Shown piece after piece: positions 50,299 to 63,960 of a stretch of DNA of 64,000 nucleotides. A program made the translations under genes and the position numbers. The notes beneath the pieces are model-generated. The model was not told the DNA's origin, did no database searches, and worked only from the letters and a program-made list of their open reading frames with translations. This DNA is from Prinia subflava (taxonomy: Eukaryota; Chordata; Aves; Passeriformes; Cisticolidae). Each line of letters begins with the position of its first letter. Position 1 is the stretch's first letter. The stretch is taken from positions 1 through 64,000 of the forward strand of contig NW_026961087.1 in NCBI RefSeq assembly GCF_021018805.1, in the 5' to 3' direction.

Positions 50299-51540
50299 TT
50301 GGTTTCAATGTGTTACTTTCTGGAGTTGATCAAATCACAGTTCTTGTCTGTTGGTTTGTGTTCCCAGGAAAGAGAGAAGCTGCTGCAGACAGTTTTTTGC
50401 CTTAGCCACTACTGGCTTCTACACTGCACCGGTTGGTGTCTTTCATGTCCTTAGAAGAAGAACCAAAGCTGTTACTGCCTAATTTGCTTAATTTCCATGA
50501 AAGAGCTCTGTAACATAAAGCTTTGCTTTTCCCAGTGAACAGTGATCTCTGCTTTTTGTTTCTATGTCGTGCTTTCTGGAGTTGATCAAAACACAATTCT
50601 TGTCTGTTTGGTTGTGTTCCCAGGAAGCAGAGAAGCTGCTGCACACACTTATTTGCCTTTTGCAGTACCGGGTTACACTTTGCACATGGATGTGTTTTCC
50701 TTGTCACCACACCAAGAATAAAGGTGGTTACTTCCTATTTGGCTTGATTTTCATGAAAGAGCCATGGAACAGAAAACTTTCCTTTGACACTCTACCGCTT
50801 GATGTTTCTCATGTCTATAGAGCAGAACCAAAGCTGGTATTGCCTAGATGACTAAGTCTCCATGAATGTGCTCTGGAACATCAAGCTTTTCTTTTCAGCT
50901 TGAACACTGAAGTCTGCATTTGGTTTCAATGTGTTACTTTCTGGAGTTGATCAAATCACAGTTCTTGTCTGTTTGTTTGTGTTCCCAGGAAAGAGAGAAG
51001 CTGCTGCAGACAGTTTTTTGCCTTAGCCACTACTAGCTTCTACACTGCACCGGTTGGTGTCTTTCATGTCCTTAGAAGAAGAACCAAAGCTGTTACTGCC
51101 TAATTTGCTTAATTTCCATGAAAGAGCTCTGTAACATAAAGCTTTGCTTTTCCCAGTGAACAGTGATCTCTGCTTTTTGTTTCTATGTCGTGCTTTCTGG
51201 AGTTGATCAAAACACAATTCTTGTCTGTTTGGTTGTGTTCCCAGGAAGCAGAGAAGCTGCTGCACACACTTACTTGCCTTTTGCAGTACCGGGTTACACT
51301 TTGCACATGGATGTGTTTTCCTTGTCACCACACCAAGAATAAAGGTGGTTACTTCCTATTTGGCTTGATTTCCATGAAAGAGCCATGGAACAGAAACCTT
51401 TCCTTTGACACTCTACCGCTTGATGTTTCTCATGTCTATAGAGCAGAACCAAAGCTGGTATTGCCTAGATGACTAAGTCTCCATGAAAGTGCTCTGTAAC
51501 ATCAAGCTTTGCTTTTCAGCTTGAACACTGAAGTCTGCAT
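50299..51540. repeat. Dimer HOR copy (F-S), 1,242 bp
   Basis: This is the F (354T, 569T, 578G, 592T) and S (55T, 116A, 478C) pair. It differs from the directly following pair at few sites: offset 55 of the F monomer is G here and T there, and the following pair ends with CACGGAAG. Confidence 0.8.
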
Positions 51541-52782
51541 TTGGTTTCAATGTGTTACTTTCTGGAGTTGATCAAATCACAGTTCTTGTCTGTTTGTTTG
51601 TGTTCCCAGGAAAGAGAGAAGCTGCTGCAGACAGTTTTTTGCCTTAGCCACTACTGGCTTCTACACTGCACCGGTTGGTGTCTTTCATGTCCTTAGAAGA
51701 AGAACCAAAGCTGTTACTGCCTAATTTGCTTAATTTCCATGAAAGAGCTCTGTAACATAAAGCTTTGCTTTTCCCAGTGAACAGTGATCTCTGCTTTTTG
51801 TTTCTATGTCGTGCTTTCTGGAGTTGATCAAAACACAATTCTTGTCTGTTTGGTTGTGTTCCCAGGAAGCAGAGAAGCTGCTGCACACACTTATTTGCCT
51901 TTTGCAGTACCGGGTTACACTTTGCACATGGATGTGTTTTCCTTGTCACCACACCAAGAATAAAGGTGGTTACTTCCTATTTGGCTTGATTTTCATGAAA
52001 GAGCCATGGAACAGAAAACTTTCCTTTGACACTCTACCGCTTGATGTTTCTCATGTCTATAGAGCAGAACCAAAGCTGGTATTGCCTAGATGACTAAGTC
52101 TCCATGAATGTGCTCTGGAACATCAAGCTTTTCTTTTCAGCTTGAACACTGAAGTCTGCATTTGGTTTCAATGTGTTACTTTCTGGAGTTGATCAAATCA
52201 CAGTTCTTGTCTGTTTGTTTGTGTTCCCAGGAAAGAGAGAAGCTGCTGCAGACAGTTTTTTGCCTTAGCCACTACTAGCTTCTACACTGCACCGGTTGGT
52301 GTCTTTCATGTCCTTAGAAGAAGAACCAAAGCTGTTACTGCCTAATTTGCTTAATTTCCATGAAAGAGCTCTGTAACATAAAGCTTTGCTTTTCCCAGTG
52401 AACAGTGATCTCTGCTTTTTGTTTCTATGTCGTGCTTTCTGGAGTTGATCAAAACACAATTCTTGTCTGTTTGGTTGTGTTCCCAGGAAGCAGAGAAGCT
52501 GCTGCACACACTTACTTGCCTTTTGCAGTACCGGGTTACACTTTGCACATGGATGTGTTTTCCTTGTCACCACACCAAGAATAAAGGTGGTTACTTCCTA
52601 TTTGGCTTGATTTCCATGAAAGAGCCATGGAACAGAAACCTTTCCTTTGACACTCTACCGCTTGATGTTTCTCATGTCTATAGAGCAGAACCAAAGCTGG
52701 TATTGCCTAGATGACTAAGTCTCCATGAAAGTGCTCTGTAACATCAAGCTTTGCTTTTCAGCTTGAACACGGAAGTCTGCAT
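51541..52782. repeat. Dimer HOR copy (F-S), 1,242 bp
   Basis: This is the tandem partner of 50299-51540, with the same linked bases 354T, 569T and 592T in F and 116A and 478C in S. Confidence 0.8.
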
Positions 52783-55700
52783 TTGGTTTCAATGTGTTAC
52801 TTTCTGGAGTTGATCAAATCACAGTTCTTGTCTGTTTGTTTGTGTTCCCAGGAAAGAGAGAAGCTGCTGCAGACAGTTTTTTGCCTTAGCCACTACTGGC
52901 TTCTACACTGCACCGGTTGGTGTCTTTCATGTCCTTAGAAGAAGAACCAAAGCTGTTACTGCCTAATTTGCTTAATTTCCATGAAAGAGCTCTGTAACAT
53001 AAAGCTTTGCTTTTCCCAGTGAACAGTGATCTCTGCTTTTTGTTTCTATGTCGTGCTTTCTGGAGTTGATCAAAACACAATTCTTGTCTGTTTGGTTGTG
53101 TTCCCAGGAAGCAGAGAAGCTGCTGCACACACTTACTTGCCTTTTGCAGTACCGGGTTACACTTTGCACATGGATGTGTTTTCCTTGTCACCACACCAAG
53201 AATAAAGGTGGTTACTTCCTATTTGGCTTGATTTTCATGAAAGAGCCATGGAACAGAAAACTTTCCTTTGACACTCTACCGCTTGATGTTTCTCATGTCT
53301 ATAGAGCAGAACCAAAGCTGGTATTGCCTAGATGACTAAGTCTCCATGAAAGTGCTCTGGAACATCAAGCTTTGCTTTTCAGCTTGAACACTGAAGTCTG
53401 CATTTGGTTTCAATGTGTTACTTTCTGGAGTTGATCAAATCACAGTTCTTGTCTGTTGGTTTGTGTTCCCAGGAAAGAGAGAAGCTGCTGCAGACAGTTT
53501 TTTGCCTTAGCCACTACTGGCTTCTACACTGCACCGGTTGGTGTCTTTCATGTCCTTAGAAGAAGAACCAAAGCTGTTACTGCCTAATTTGCTTAATTTC
53601 CATGAAAGAGCTCTGTAACATAAAGCTTTGCTTTTCCCAGTGAACAGTGATCTCTGCTTTTTGTTTCTATGTCGTGCTTTCTGGAGTTGATCAAAACACA
53701 ATTCTTGTCTGTTTGGTTGTGTTCCCAGGAAGCAGAGAAGCTGCTGCACACACTTACTTGCCTTTTGCAGTACCGGGTTACACTTTGCACATGGATGTGT
53801 TTTCCTTGTCACCACACCAAGAATAAAGGTGGTTACTTCCTATTTGGCTTGATTTCCATGAAAGAGCCATGGAACAGAAACCTTTCCTTTGACACTCTAC
53901 CGCTTGATGTTTCTCATGTCTATAGAGCAGAACCAAAGCTGGTATTGCCTAGATGACTAAGTCTCCATGAAAGTGCTCTGTAACATCAAGCTTTGCTTTT
54001 CAGCTTGAACACTGAAGTCTGCATTTGGTTTCAATGTGTTACTTTCTGGAGTTGATCAAATCACAGTTCTTGTCTGTTGGTTTGTGTTCCCAGGAAAGAG
54101 AGAAGCTGCTGCAGACAGTTTTTTGCCTTAGCCACTACTGGCTTCTACACTGCACCGGTTGGTGTCTTTCATGTCCTTAGAAGAAGAACCAAAGCTGTTA
54201 CTGCCTAATTTGCTTAATTTCCATGAAAGAGCTCTGTAACATAAAGCTTTGCTTTTCCCAGTGAACAGTGATCTCTGCTTTTTGTTTCTATGTCGTGCTT
54301 TCTGGAGTTGATCAAAACACAATTCTTGTCTGTTTGGTTGTGTTCCCAGGAAGCAGAGAAGCTGCTGCACACACTTACTTGCCTTTTGCAGTACCGGGTT
54401 ACACTTTGCACATGGATGTGTTTTCCTTGTCACCACACCAAGAATAAAGGTGGTTACTTCCTATTTGGCTTGATTTTCATGAAAGAGCCATGGAACAGAA
54501 AACTTTCCTTTGACACTCTACCGCTTGATGTTTCTCATGTCTATAGAGCAGAACCAAAGCTGGTATTGCCTAGATGACTAAGTCTCCATGAATGTGCTCT
54601 GTAACATCAAGCTTTTCTTTTCAGCTTGAACACTGAAGTCTGCATTTGGTTTCAATGTGTTACTTTCTGGAGTTGATCAAATCACAGTTCTTGTCTGTTT
54701 GTTTGTGTTCCCAGGAAAGAGAGAAGCTGCTGCAGACAGTTTTTTGCCTTAGCCACTACTGGCTTCTACACTGCACCGGTTGGTGTCTTTCATGTCCTTA
54801 GAAGAAGAACCAAAGCTGTTACTGCCTAATTTGCTTAATTTCCATGAAAGAGCTCTGTAACATAAAGCTTTGCTTTTCCCAGTGAACAGTGATCTCTGCT
54901 TTTTGTTTCTATGTCGTGCTTTCTGGAGTTGATCAAAACACAATTCTTGTCTGTTTGGTTGTGTTCCCAGGAAGCAGAGAAGCTGCTGCACACACTTACT
55001 TGCCTTTTGCAGTACCGGGTTACACTTTGCACATGGATGTGTTTTCCTTGTCACCACACCAAGAATAAAGGTGATTACTTCCTATTTGGCTTGATTTCCA
55101 TGAAAGAGCCATGGAACAGAAACCTTTCCTTTGACACTCTACCGCTTGATGTTTCTCATGTCTATAGAGCAGAACCAAAGCTGGTATTGCCTAGATGACT
55201 AAGTCTCCATGAAAGTGCTCTGTAACATCAAGCTTTGCTTTTCAGCTTGAACACTGAAGTCTGCATTTGGTTTCAATGTGTTACTTTCTGGAGTTGATCA
55301 AATCACAGTTCTTGTCTGTTGGTTTGTGTTCCCAGGAAAGAGAGAAGCTGCTGCAGACAGTTTTTTGCCTTAGCCACTACTGGCTTCTACACTGCACCAG
55401 TTGGTGTCTTTCATGTCCTTAGAAGAAGAACCAAAGCTGTTACTGCCTAATTTGCTTAATTTCCATGAAAGAGCTCTGTAACATAAAGCTTTGCTTTTCC
55501 CAGTGAACAGTGATCTCTGCTTTTTGTTTCTATGTCGTGCTTTCTGGAGTTGATCAAAACACAATTCTTGTCTGTTTGGTTGTGTTCCCAGGAAGCAGAG
55601 AAGCTGCTGCACACACTTACTTGCCTTTTGCAGTACCGGGTTACACTTTGCACATGGATGTGTTTTCCTTGTCACCACACCAAGAATAAAGGTGGTTACT

Positions 55701-57750
55701 TCCTATTTGGCTTGATTTCCATGAAAGAGCCATGGAACAGAAACCTTTCCTTTGACACTCTACCGCTTGATGTTTCTCATGTCTATAGAGCAGAACCAAA
55801 GCTGGTATTGCCTAGATGACTAAGTCTCCATGAAAGTGCTCTGTAACATCAAGCTTTGCTTTTCAGCTTGAACACTGAAGTCTGCCTTTGGTTTCAATGT
55901 GTTACTTTCTGGAGTTGATCAAATCACAGTTCTTGTCTGTTTGTTTGTGTTCCCAGGAAAGAGAGAAGCTGCTGCAGACAGTTTTTTGCCTTAGCCACTA
56001 CTGGCTTCTACACTGCACCGGTTGGTGTCTTTCATGTCCTTAGAAGAAGAACCAAAGCTGTTACTGCCTAATTTGCTTAATTTCCATGAAAGAGCTCTGT
56101 AACATAAAGCTTTGCTTTTCCCAGTGAACAGTGATCTCTGCTTTTTGTTTCTATGTCGTGCTTTCTGGAGTTGATCAAAACACAATTCTTGTCTGTTTGG
56201 TTGTGTTCCCAGGAAGCAGAGAAGCTGCTGCACACACTTATTTGCCTTTTGCAGTACCGGGTTACACTTTGCACATGGATGTGTTTTCCTTGTCACCACA
56301 CCAAGAATAAAGGTGGTTACTTCCTATTTGGCTTGATTTTCATGAAAGAGCCATGGAACAGAAAACTTTCCTTTGACACTCTACCGCTTGATGTTTCTCA
56401 TGTCTATAGAGCAGAACCAAAGCTGGTATTGCCTAGATGACTAAGTCTCCATGAATGTGCTCTGGAACATCAAGCTTTTCTTTTCAGCTTGAACACTGAA
56501 GTCTGCATTTGGTTTCAATGTGTTACTTTCTGGAGTTGATCAAATCACAGTTCTTGTCTGTTTGTTTGTGTTCCCAGGAAAGAGAGAAGCTGCTGCAGAC
56601 AGTTTTTTGCCTTAGCCACTACTGGCTTCTACACTGCACCGGTTGGTGTCTTTCATGTCCTTAGAAGAAGAACCAAAGCTGTTACTGCCTAATTTGCTTA
56701 ATTTCCATGAAAGAGCTCTGTAACATAAAGCTTTGCTTTTCCCAGTGAACAGTGATCTCTGCTTTTTGTTTCTATGTCGTGCTTTCTGGAGTTGATCAAA
56801 ACACAATTCTTGTCTGTTTGGTTGTGTTCCCAGGAAGCAGAGAAGCTGCTGCACACACTTACTTGCCTTTTGCAGTACCGGGTTACACTTTGCACATGGA
56901 TGTGTTTTCCTTGTCACCACACCAAGAATAAAGGTGGTTACTTCCTATTTGGCTTGAGTTCCATGAAAGAGCCATGGAACAGAAACCTTTCCTTTGACAC
57001 TCTACCGCTTGATGTTTCTCATGTCTATAGAGCAGAACCAAAGCTGGTATTGCCTAGATGACTAAGTCTCCATGAAAGTGCTCTGGAACATCAAGCTTTT
57101 CTTTTCAGCTTGAACACTGAAGTCTGCATTTGGTTTCAATGTGTTACTTTCTGGAGTTGATCAAATCACAGTTCTTGTCTGTTTGTTTGTGTTCCCAGGA
57201 AAGAGAGAAGCTGCTGCAGACAGTTTTTTGCCTTAGCCACTACTGGCTTCTACACTGCACCGGTTGGTGTCTTTCATGTCCTTAGAAGAAGAACCAAAGC
57301 TGTTACTGCCTAATTTGCTTAATTTCCATGAAAGAGCTCTGTAACATAAAGCTTTGCTTTTCCCAGTGAACAGTGATCTCTGCTTTTTGTTTCTATGTCG
57401 TGCTTTCTGGAGTTGATCAAAACACAATTCTTGTCTGTTTGGTTGTGTTCCCAGGAAGCAGAGAAGCTGCTGCACACACTTACTTGCCTTTTGCAGTACC
57501 GGGTTACACTTTGCACATGGATGTGTTTTCCTTGTCACCACACCAAGAATAAAGGTGGTTACTTCCTATTTGGCTTGATTTCCATGAAAGAGCCATGGAA
57601 CAGAAACCTTTCCTTTGACACTCTACCGCTTGATGTTTCTCATGTCTATAGAGCAGAACCAAAGCTGGTATTGCCTAGATGACTAAGTCTCCATGAAAGT
57701 GCTCTGTAACATCAAGCTTTGCTTTTCAGCTTGAACACTGAAGTCTGCAT
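52783..57750. repeat. Right-domain monomers 86-93
   Basis: The order is F, S (478C), F (569T, 592T), S (429A, 478C), S (133A, 478C), F (354T, 569T, 592T), S (450G, 478C, 592T), S (478C). A private C occurs at about 55886 (CTGCCTTTGG). Roughly alternating F and S monomers suggest a decayed dimer or trimer HOR. Confidence 0.72.
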
Positions 57751-59613
57751 TTGGTTTCAATGTGTTACTTTCTGGAGTTGATCAAATCACAGTTCTTGTC
57801 TGTTGGTTTGTGTTCCCAGGAAAGAGAGAAGCTGCTGCAGACAGTTTTTTGCCTTAGCCACTACTGGCTTCTACACTGCACCGGTTGGTGTCTTTCATGT
57901 CCTTAGAAGAAGAACCAAAGCTGTTACTGCCTAATTTGCTTAATTTCCATGAAAGAGCTCTGTAACATAAAGCTTTGCTTTTCCCAGTGAACAGTGATCT
58001 CTGCTTTTTGTTTCTATGTCGTGCTTTCTGGAGTTGATCAAAACACAATTCTTGTCTGTTTGGTTGTGTTCCCAGGAAGCAGAGAAGCTGCTGCACACAC
58101 TTACTTGCCTTTTGCAGTACCGGGTTACACTTTGCACATGGATGTGTTTTCCTTGTCACCACACCAAGAATAAAGGTGGTTACTTCCTATTTGGCTTGAT
58201 TTTCATGAAAGAGCCATGGAACAGAAAACTTTCCTTTGACACTCTACCGCTTGATGTTTCTCATGTCTATAGAGCAGAACCAAAGCTGGTATTGCCTAGA
58301 TGACTAAGTCTCCATGAATGTGCTCTGTAACATCAAGCTTTTCTTTTCAGCTTGAACACTGAAGTCTGCATTTGGTTTCAATGTGTTATTTTCTGGAGTT
58401 GATCAAATCACAGTTCTTGTCTGTTTGTTTGTGTTCCCAGGAAAGAGAGAAGCTGCTGCAGACAGTTTTTTGCCTTAGCCACTACTAGCTTCTACACTGC
58501 ACCGGTTGGTGTCTTTCATGTCCTTAGAAGAAGAACCAAAGCTGTTACTGCCTAATTTGCTTAATTTCCATGAAAGAGCTCTGTAACATAAAGCTTTGCT
58601 TTTCCCAGTGAACAGTGATCTCTGCTTTTTGTTTCTATGTCGTGCTTTCTGGAGTTGATCAAAACACAATTCTTGTCTGTTTGGTTGTGTTCCCAGGAAG
58701 CAGAGAAGCTGCTGCACACACTTACTTGCCTTTTGCAGTACCGGGTTACACTTTGCACATGGATGTGTTTTCCTTGTCACCACACCAAGAATAAAGGTGA
58801 TTACTTACTATTTGGCTTGATTTCCATGAAAGAGCCATGGAACAGAAAACTTTCCTTTGACACTCTACCGCTTGATGTTTCTCATGTCTATAGAGCAGAA
58901 CCAAAGCTGGTATTGCCTAGATGACTAAGTCTCCATGAAAGTGCTCTGTAACATCAAGCTTTGCTTTTCAGCTTGAACACTGAAGTCTGCATTTGGTTTC
59001 AATGTGTTACTTTCTGGAGTTGATCAAATCACAGTTCTTGTCTGTTTGTTTGTGTTCCCAGGAAAGAGAGAAGCTGCTGCAGACAGTTTTTTGCCTTAGC
59101 CACTACTGGCTTCTACACTGCACCGGTTGGTGTCTTTCATGTCCTTAGAAGAAGAACCAAAGCTGTTACTGCCTAATTTGCTTAATTTCCATGAAAGAGC
59201 TCTGTAACATAAAGCTTTGCTTTTCCCAGTGAACAGTGATCTCTGCTTTTTGTTTCTATGTCGTGCTTTCTGGAGTTGATCAAAACACAATTCTTGTCTG
59301 TTTGGTTGTGTTCCCAGGAAGCAGAGAAGCTGCTGCACACACTTACTTGCCTTTTGCAGTACCGGGTTACACTTTGCACATGGATGTGTTTTCCTTGTCA
59401 CCACACCAAGAATAAAGGGGGTTACTTCCTATTTGGCTTGATTTCCATGAAAGAGCCATGGAACAGAAACCTTTCCTTTGACACTCTACCGCTTGATGTT
59501 TCTCATGTCTATAGAGCAGAACCAAAGCTGGTATTGCCTAGATGACTAAGTCTCCATGAAAGTGCTCTGGAACATCAAGCTTTGCTTTTCAGCTTGAACA
59601 CTGAAGTCTGCAT
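57751..59613. repeat. Trimer HOR copy (F-S-S) with 427G
   Basis: The order is F (569T, 592T), S with 116A, 429A and the uncommon A in TTACTTACTA at about 58807, then S with 427G (AAAGGGGGTT) and 478C. The same uncommon bases recur in the same order at 60856-62718, five monomers (3,105 bp) downstream. A private T is at about 58389 (GTTATTTTC). Confidence 0.75.
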
Positions 59614-60855
59614 TTGGTTTCAATGTGTTACTTTCTGGAGTTGATCAAATCACAGTTCTTGTCTGTTTGTTTGTGTTCCCAGGAAAGAGAGAAGCTGCTG
59701 CAGACAGTTTTTTGCCTTAGCCACTACTGGCTTCTACACTGCACCGGTTGGTGTCTTTCATGTCCTTAGAAGAAGAACCAAAGCTGTTACTGCCTAATTT
59801 GCTTAATTTCCATGAAAGAGCTCTGTAACATAAAGCTTTGCTTTTCCCAGTGAACAGTGATCTCTGCTTTTTGTTTCTATGTCGTGCTTTCTGGAGTTGA
59901 TCAAAACACAATTCTTGTCTGTTTGGTTGTGTTCCCAGGAAGCAGAGAAGCTGCTGCACACACTTACTTGCCTTTTGCAGTACCGGGTTACACTTTGCAC
60001 ATGGATGTGTTTTCCTTGTCACCACACCAAGAATAAAGGTGGTTACTTCCTATTTGGCTTGATTTTCATGAAAGAGCCATGGAACAGAAAACTTTCCTTT
60101 GACACTCTACCGCTTGATGTTTCTCATGTCTATAGAGCAGAACCAAAGCTGGTATTGCCTAGATGACTAAGTCTCCATGAAAGTGCTCTGTAACATCAAG
60201 CTTTGCTTTTCAGCTTGAACACTGAAGTCTGCATTTGGTTTCAATGTGTTACTTTCTGGAGTTGATCAAATCACAGTTCTTGTCTGTTGGTTTGTGTTCC
60301 CAGGAAAGAGAGAAGCTGCTGCAGACAGTTTTTTGCCTTAGCCACTACTGGCTTCTACACTGCACCGGTTGGTGTCTTTCATGTCCTTAGAAGAAGAACC
60401 AAAGCTGTTACTGCCTAATTTGCTTAATTTCCATGAAAGAGCTCTGTAACATAAAGCTTTGCTTTTCCCAGTGAACAGTGATCTCTGCTTTTTGTTTCTA
60501 TGTCGTGCTTTCTGGAGTTGATCAAAACACAATTCTTGTCTGTTTGGTTGTGTTCCCAGGAAGCAGAGAAGCTGCTGCACACACTTACTTGCCTTTTGCA
60601 GTACCGGGTTACACTTTGCACATGGATGTGTTTTCCTTGTCACCACACCAAGAATAAAGGTGGTTACTTCCTATTTGGCTTGAGTTCCATGAAAGAGCCA
60701 TGGAACAGAAACCTTTCCTTTGACACTCTACCGCTTGATGTTTCTCATGTCTATAGAGCAGAACCAAAGCTGGTATTGCCTAGATGACTAAGTCTCCATG
60801 AAAGTGCTCTGTAACATCAAGCTTTGCTTTTCAGCTTGAACACTGAAGTCTGCAT
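59614..60855. repeat. Right-domain monomers 97-98 (F, S with 450G)
   Basis: Monomer 97 is F with 569A. Monomer 98 is S with 450G (GAGTTCCATG) and 478C. This pair separates the two related trimers on either side, giving a five-monomer local period. Confidence 0.7.
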
Positions 60856-62718
60856 TTGGTTTCAATGTGTTACTTTCTGGAGTTGATCAAATCACAGTTC
60901 TTGTCTGTTGGTTTGTGTTCCCAGGAAAGAGAGAAGCTGCTGCAGACAGTTTTTTGCCTTAGCCACTACTGGCTTCTACACTGCACCGGTTGGTGTCTTT
61001 CATGTCCTTAGAAGAAGAACCAAAGCTGTTACTGCCTAATTTGCTTAATTTCCATGAAAGAGCTCTGTAACATAAAGCTTGGCTTTTCCCAGTGAACAGT
61101 GATCTCTGCTTTTTGTTTCTATGTCGTGCTTTCTGGAGTTGATCAAAACACAATTCTTGTCTGTTTGGTTGTGTTCCCAGGAAGCAGAGAAGCTGCTGCA
61201 CACACTTACTTGCCTTTTGCAGTACCGGGTTACACTTTGCACATGGATGTGTTTTCCTTGTCACCACACCAAGAATAAAGGTGGTTACTTCCTATTTGGC
61301 TTGATTTTCATGAAAGAGCCATGGAACAGAAAACTTTCCTTTGACACTCTACCGCTTGATGTTTCTCATGTCTATAGAGCAGAACCAAAGCTGGTATTGC
61401 CTAGATGACTAAGTCTCCATGAATGTGCTCTGTAACATCAAGCTTTTCTTTTCAGCTTGAACACTGAAGTCTGCATTTGGTTTCAATGTGTTACTTTCTG
61501 GAGTTGATCAAATCACAGTTCTTGTCTGTTTGTTTGTGTTCCCAGGAAAGAGAGAAGCTGCTGCAGACAGTTTTTTGCCTTAGCCACTACTAGCTTCTAC
61601 ACTGCACCAGTTGGTGTCTTTCATGTCCTTAGAAGAAGAACCAAAGCTGTTACTGCCTAATTTGCTTAATTTCCATGAAAGAGCTCTGTAACATAAAGCT
61701 TTGCTTTTCCCAGTGAACAGTGATCTCTGCTTTTTGTTTCTATGTCGTGCTTTCTGGAGTTGATCAAAACACAATTCTTGTCTGTTTGGTTGTGTTCCCA
61801 GGAAGCAGAGAAGCTGCTGCACACACTTACTTGCCTTTTGCAGTACCGGGTTACACTTTGCACATGGATGTGTTTTCCTTGTCACCACACCAAGAATAAA
61901 GGTGATTACTTACTATTTGGCTTGATTTTCATGAAAGAGCCATGGAACAGAAAACTTTCCTTTGACACTCTACCGCTTGATGTTTCTCATGTCTATAGAG
62001 CAGAACCAAAGCTGGTATTGCCTAGATGACTAAGTCTCCATGAAAGTGCTCTGGAACATCAAGCTTTGCTTTTCAGCTTGAACACTGAAGTCTGCATTTG
62101 GTTTCAATGTGTTACTTTCTGGAGTTGATCAAATCACAGTTCTTGTCTGTTGGTTTGTGTTCCCAGGAAAGAGAGAAGCTGCTGCAGACAGTTTTTTGCC
62201 TTAGCCACTACTGGCTTCTACACTGCACCGGTTGGTGTCTTTCATGTCCTTAGAAGAAGAACCAAAGCTGTTACTGCCTAATTTGCTTAATTTCCATGAA
62301 AGAGCTCTGTAACATAAAGCTTTGCTTTTCCCAGTGAACAGTGATCTCTGCTTTTTGTTTCTATGTCGTGCTTTCTGGAGTTGATCAAAACACAATTCTT
62401 GTCTGTTTGGTTGTGTTCCCAGGAAGCAGAGAAGCTGCTGCACACACTTACTTGCCTTTTGCAGTACCGGGTTACACTTTGCACATGGATGTGTTTTCCT
62501 TGTCACCACACCAAGAATAAAGGGGGTTACTTCCTATTTGGCTTGATTTCCATGAAAGAGCCATGGAACAGAAACCTTTCCTTTGACACTCTACCGCTTG
62601 ATGTTTCTCATGTCTATAGAGCAGAACCAAAGCTGGTATTGCCTAGATGACTAAGTCTCCATGAAAGTGCTCTGTAACATCAAGCTTTGCTTTTCAGCTT
62701 GAACACTGAAGTCTGCAT
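60856..62718. repeat. Trimer HOR copy (F-F-S) with 427G
   Basis: The order is F (226G, 569T, 592T), F (116A, 133A, 429A, TTACTTACTA), S (427G, 478C). It matches 57751-59613 except that the middle monomer has 453T instead of 453C and 133A. This points to exchange inside the middle monomer. Confidence 0.75.
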
Positions 62719-63960
62719 TTGGTTTCAATGTGTTACTTTCTGGAGTTGATCAAATCACAGTTCTTGTCTGTTGGTTTGTGTTCCCAGGAAAGAGAGAAGC
62801 TGCTGCAGACAGTTTTTTGCCTTAGCCACTACTGGCTTCTACACTGCACCAGTTGGTGTCTTTCATGTCCTTAGAAGAAGAACCAAAGCTGTTACTGCCT
62901 AATTTGCTTAATTTCCATGAAAGAGCTCTGTAACATAAAGCTTTGCTTTTCCCAGTGAACAGTGATCTCTGCTTTTTGTTTCTATGTCGTGCTTTCTGGA
63001 GTTGATCAAAACACAATTCTTGTCTGTTTGGTTGTGTTCCCAGGAAGCAGAGAAGCTGCTGCACACACTTACTTGCCTTTTGCAGTACCGGGTTACACTT
63101 TGCACATGGATGTGTTTTCCTTGTCACCACACCAAGAATAAAGGTGGTTACTTCCTATTTGGCTTGATTTCCATGAAAGAGCCATGGAACAGAAAACTTT
63201 CCTTTGACACTCTACCGCTTGATGTTTCTCATGTCTATAGAGCAGAACCAAAGCTGGTATTGCCTAGATGACTAAGTCTCCATGAAAGTGCTCTGTAACA
63301 TCAAGCTTTTCTTTTCAGCTTGAACACTGAAGTCTGCATTTGGTTTCAATGTGTTACTTTCTGGAGTTGATCAAATCACAGTTCTTGTCTGTTTGTTTGT
63401 GTTCCCAGGAAAGAGAGAAGCTGCTGCAGACAGTTTTTTGCCTTAGCCACTACTGGCTTCTACACTGCACCGGTTGGTGTCTTTCATGTCCTTAGAAGAA
63501 GAACCAAAGCTGTTACTGCCTAATTTGCTTAATTTCCATGAAAGAGCTCTGTAACATAAAGCTTTGCTTTTCCCAGTGAACAGTGATCTCTGCTTTTTGT
63601 TTCTATGTCGTGCTTTCTGGAGTTGATCAAAACACAATTCTTGTCTGTTTGGTTGTGTTCCCAGGAAGCAGAGAAGCTGCTGCACACACTTATTTGCCTT
63701 TTGCAGTACCGGGTTACACTTTGCACATGGATGTGTTTTCCTTGTCACCACACCAAGAATAAAGGTGGTTACTTCCTATTTGGCTTGATTTTCATGAAAG
63801 AGCCATGGAACAGAAAACTTTCCTTTGACACTCTACCGCTTGATGTTTCTCATGTCTATAGAGCAGAACCAAAGCTGGTATTGCCTAGATGACTAAGTCT
63901 CCATGAATGTGCTCTGGAACATCAAGCTTTTCTTTTCAGCTTGAACACTGAAGTCTGCAT
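62719..63960. repeat. Right-domain monomers 102-103 (S, F)
   Basis: Monomer 102 is S with 133A, 478A and 592T. Monomer 103 is F with 354T, 569T, 578G and 592T. Confidence 0.75.
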
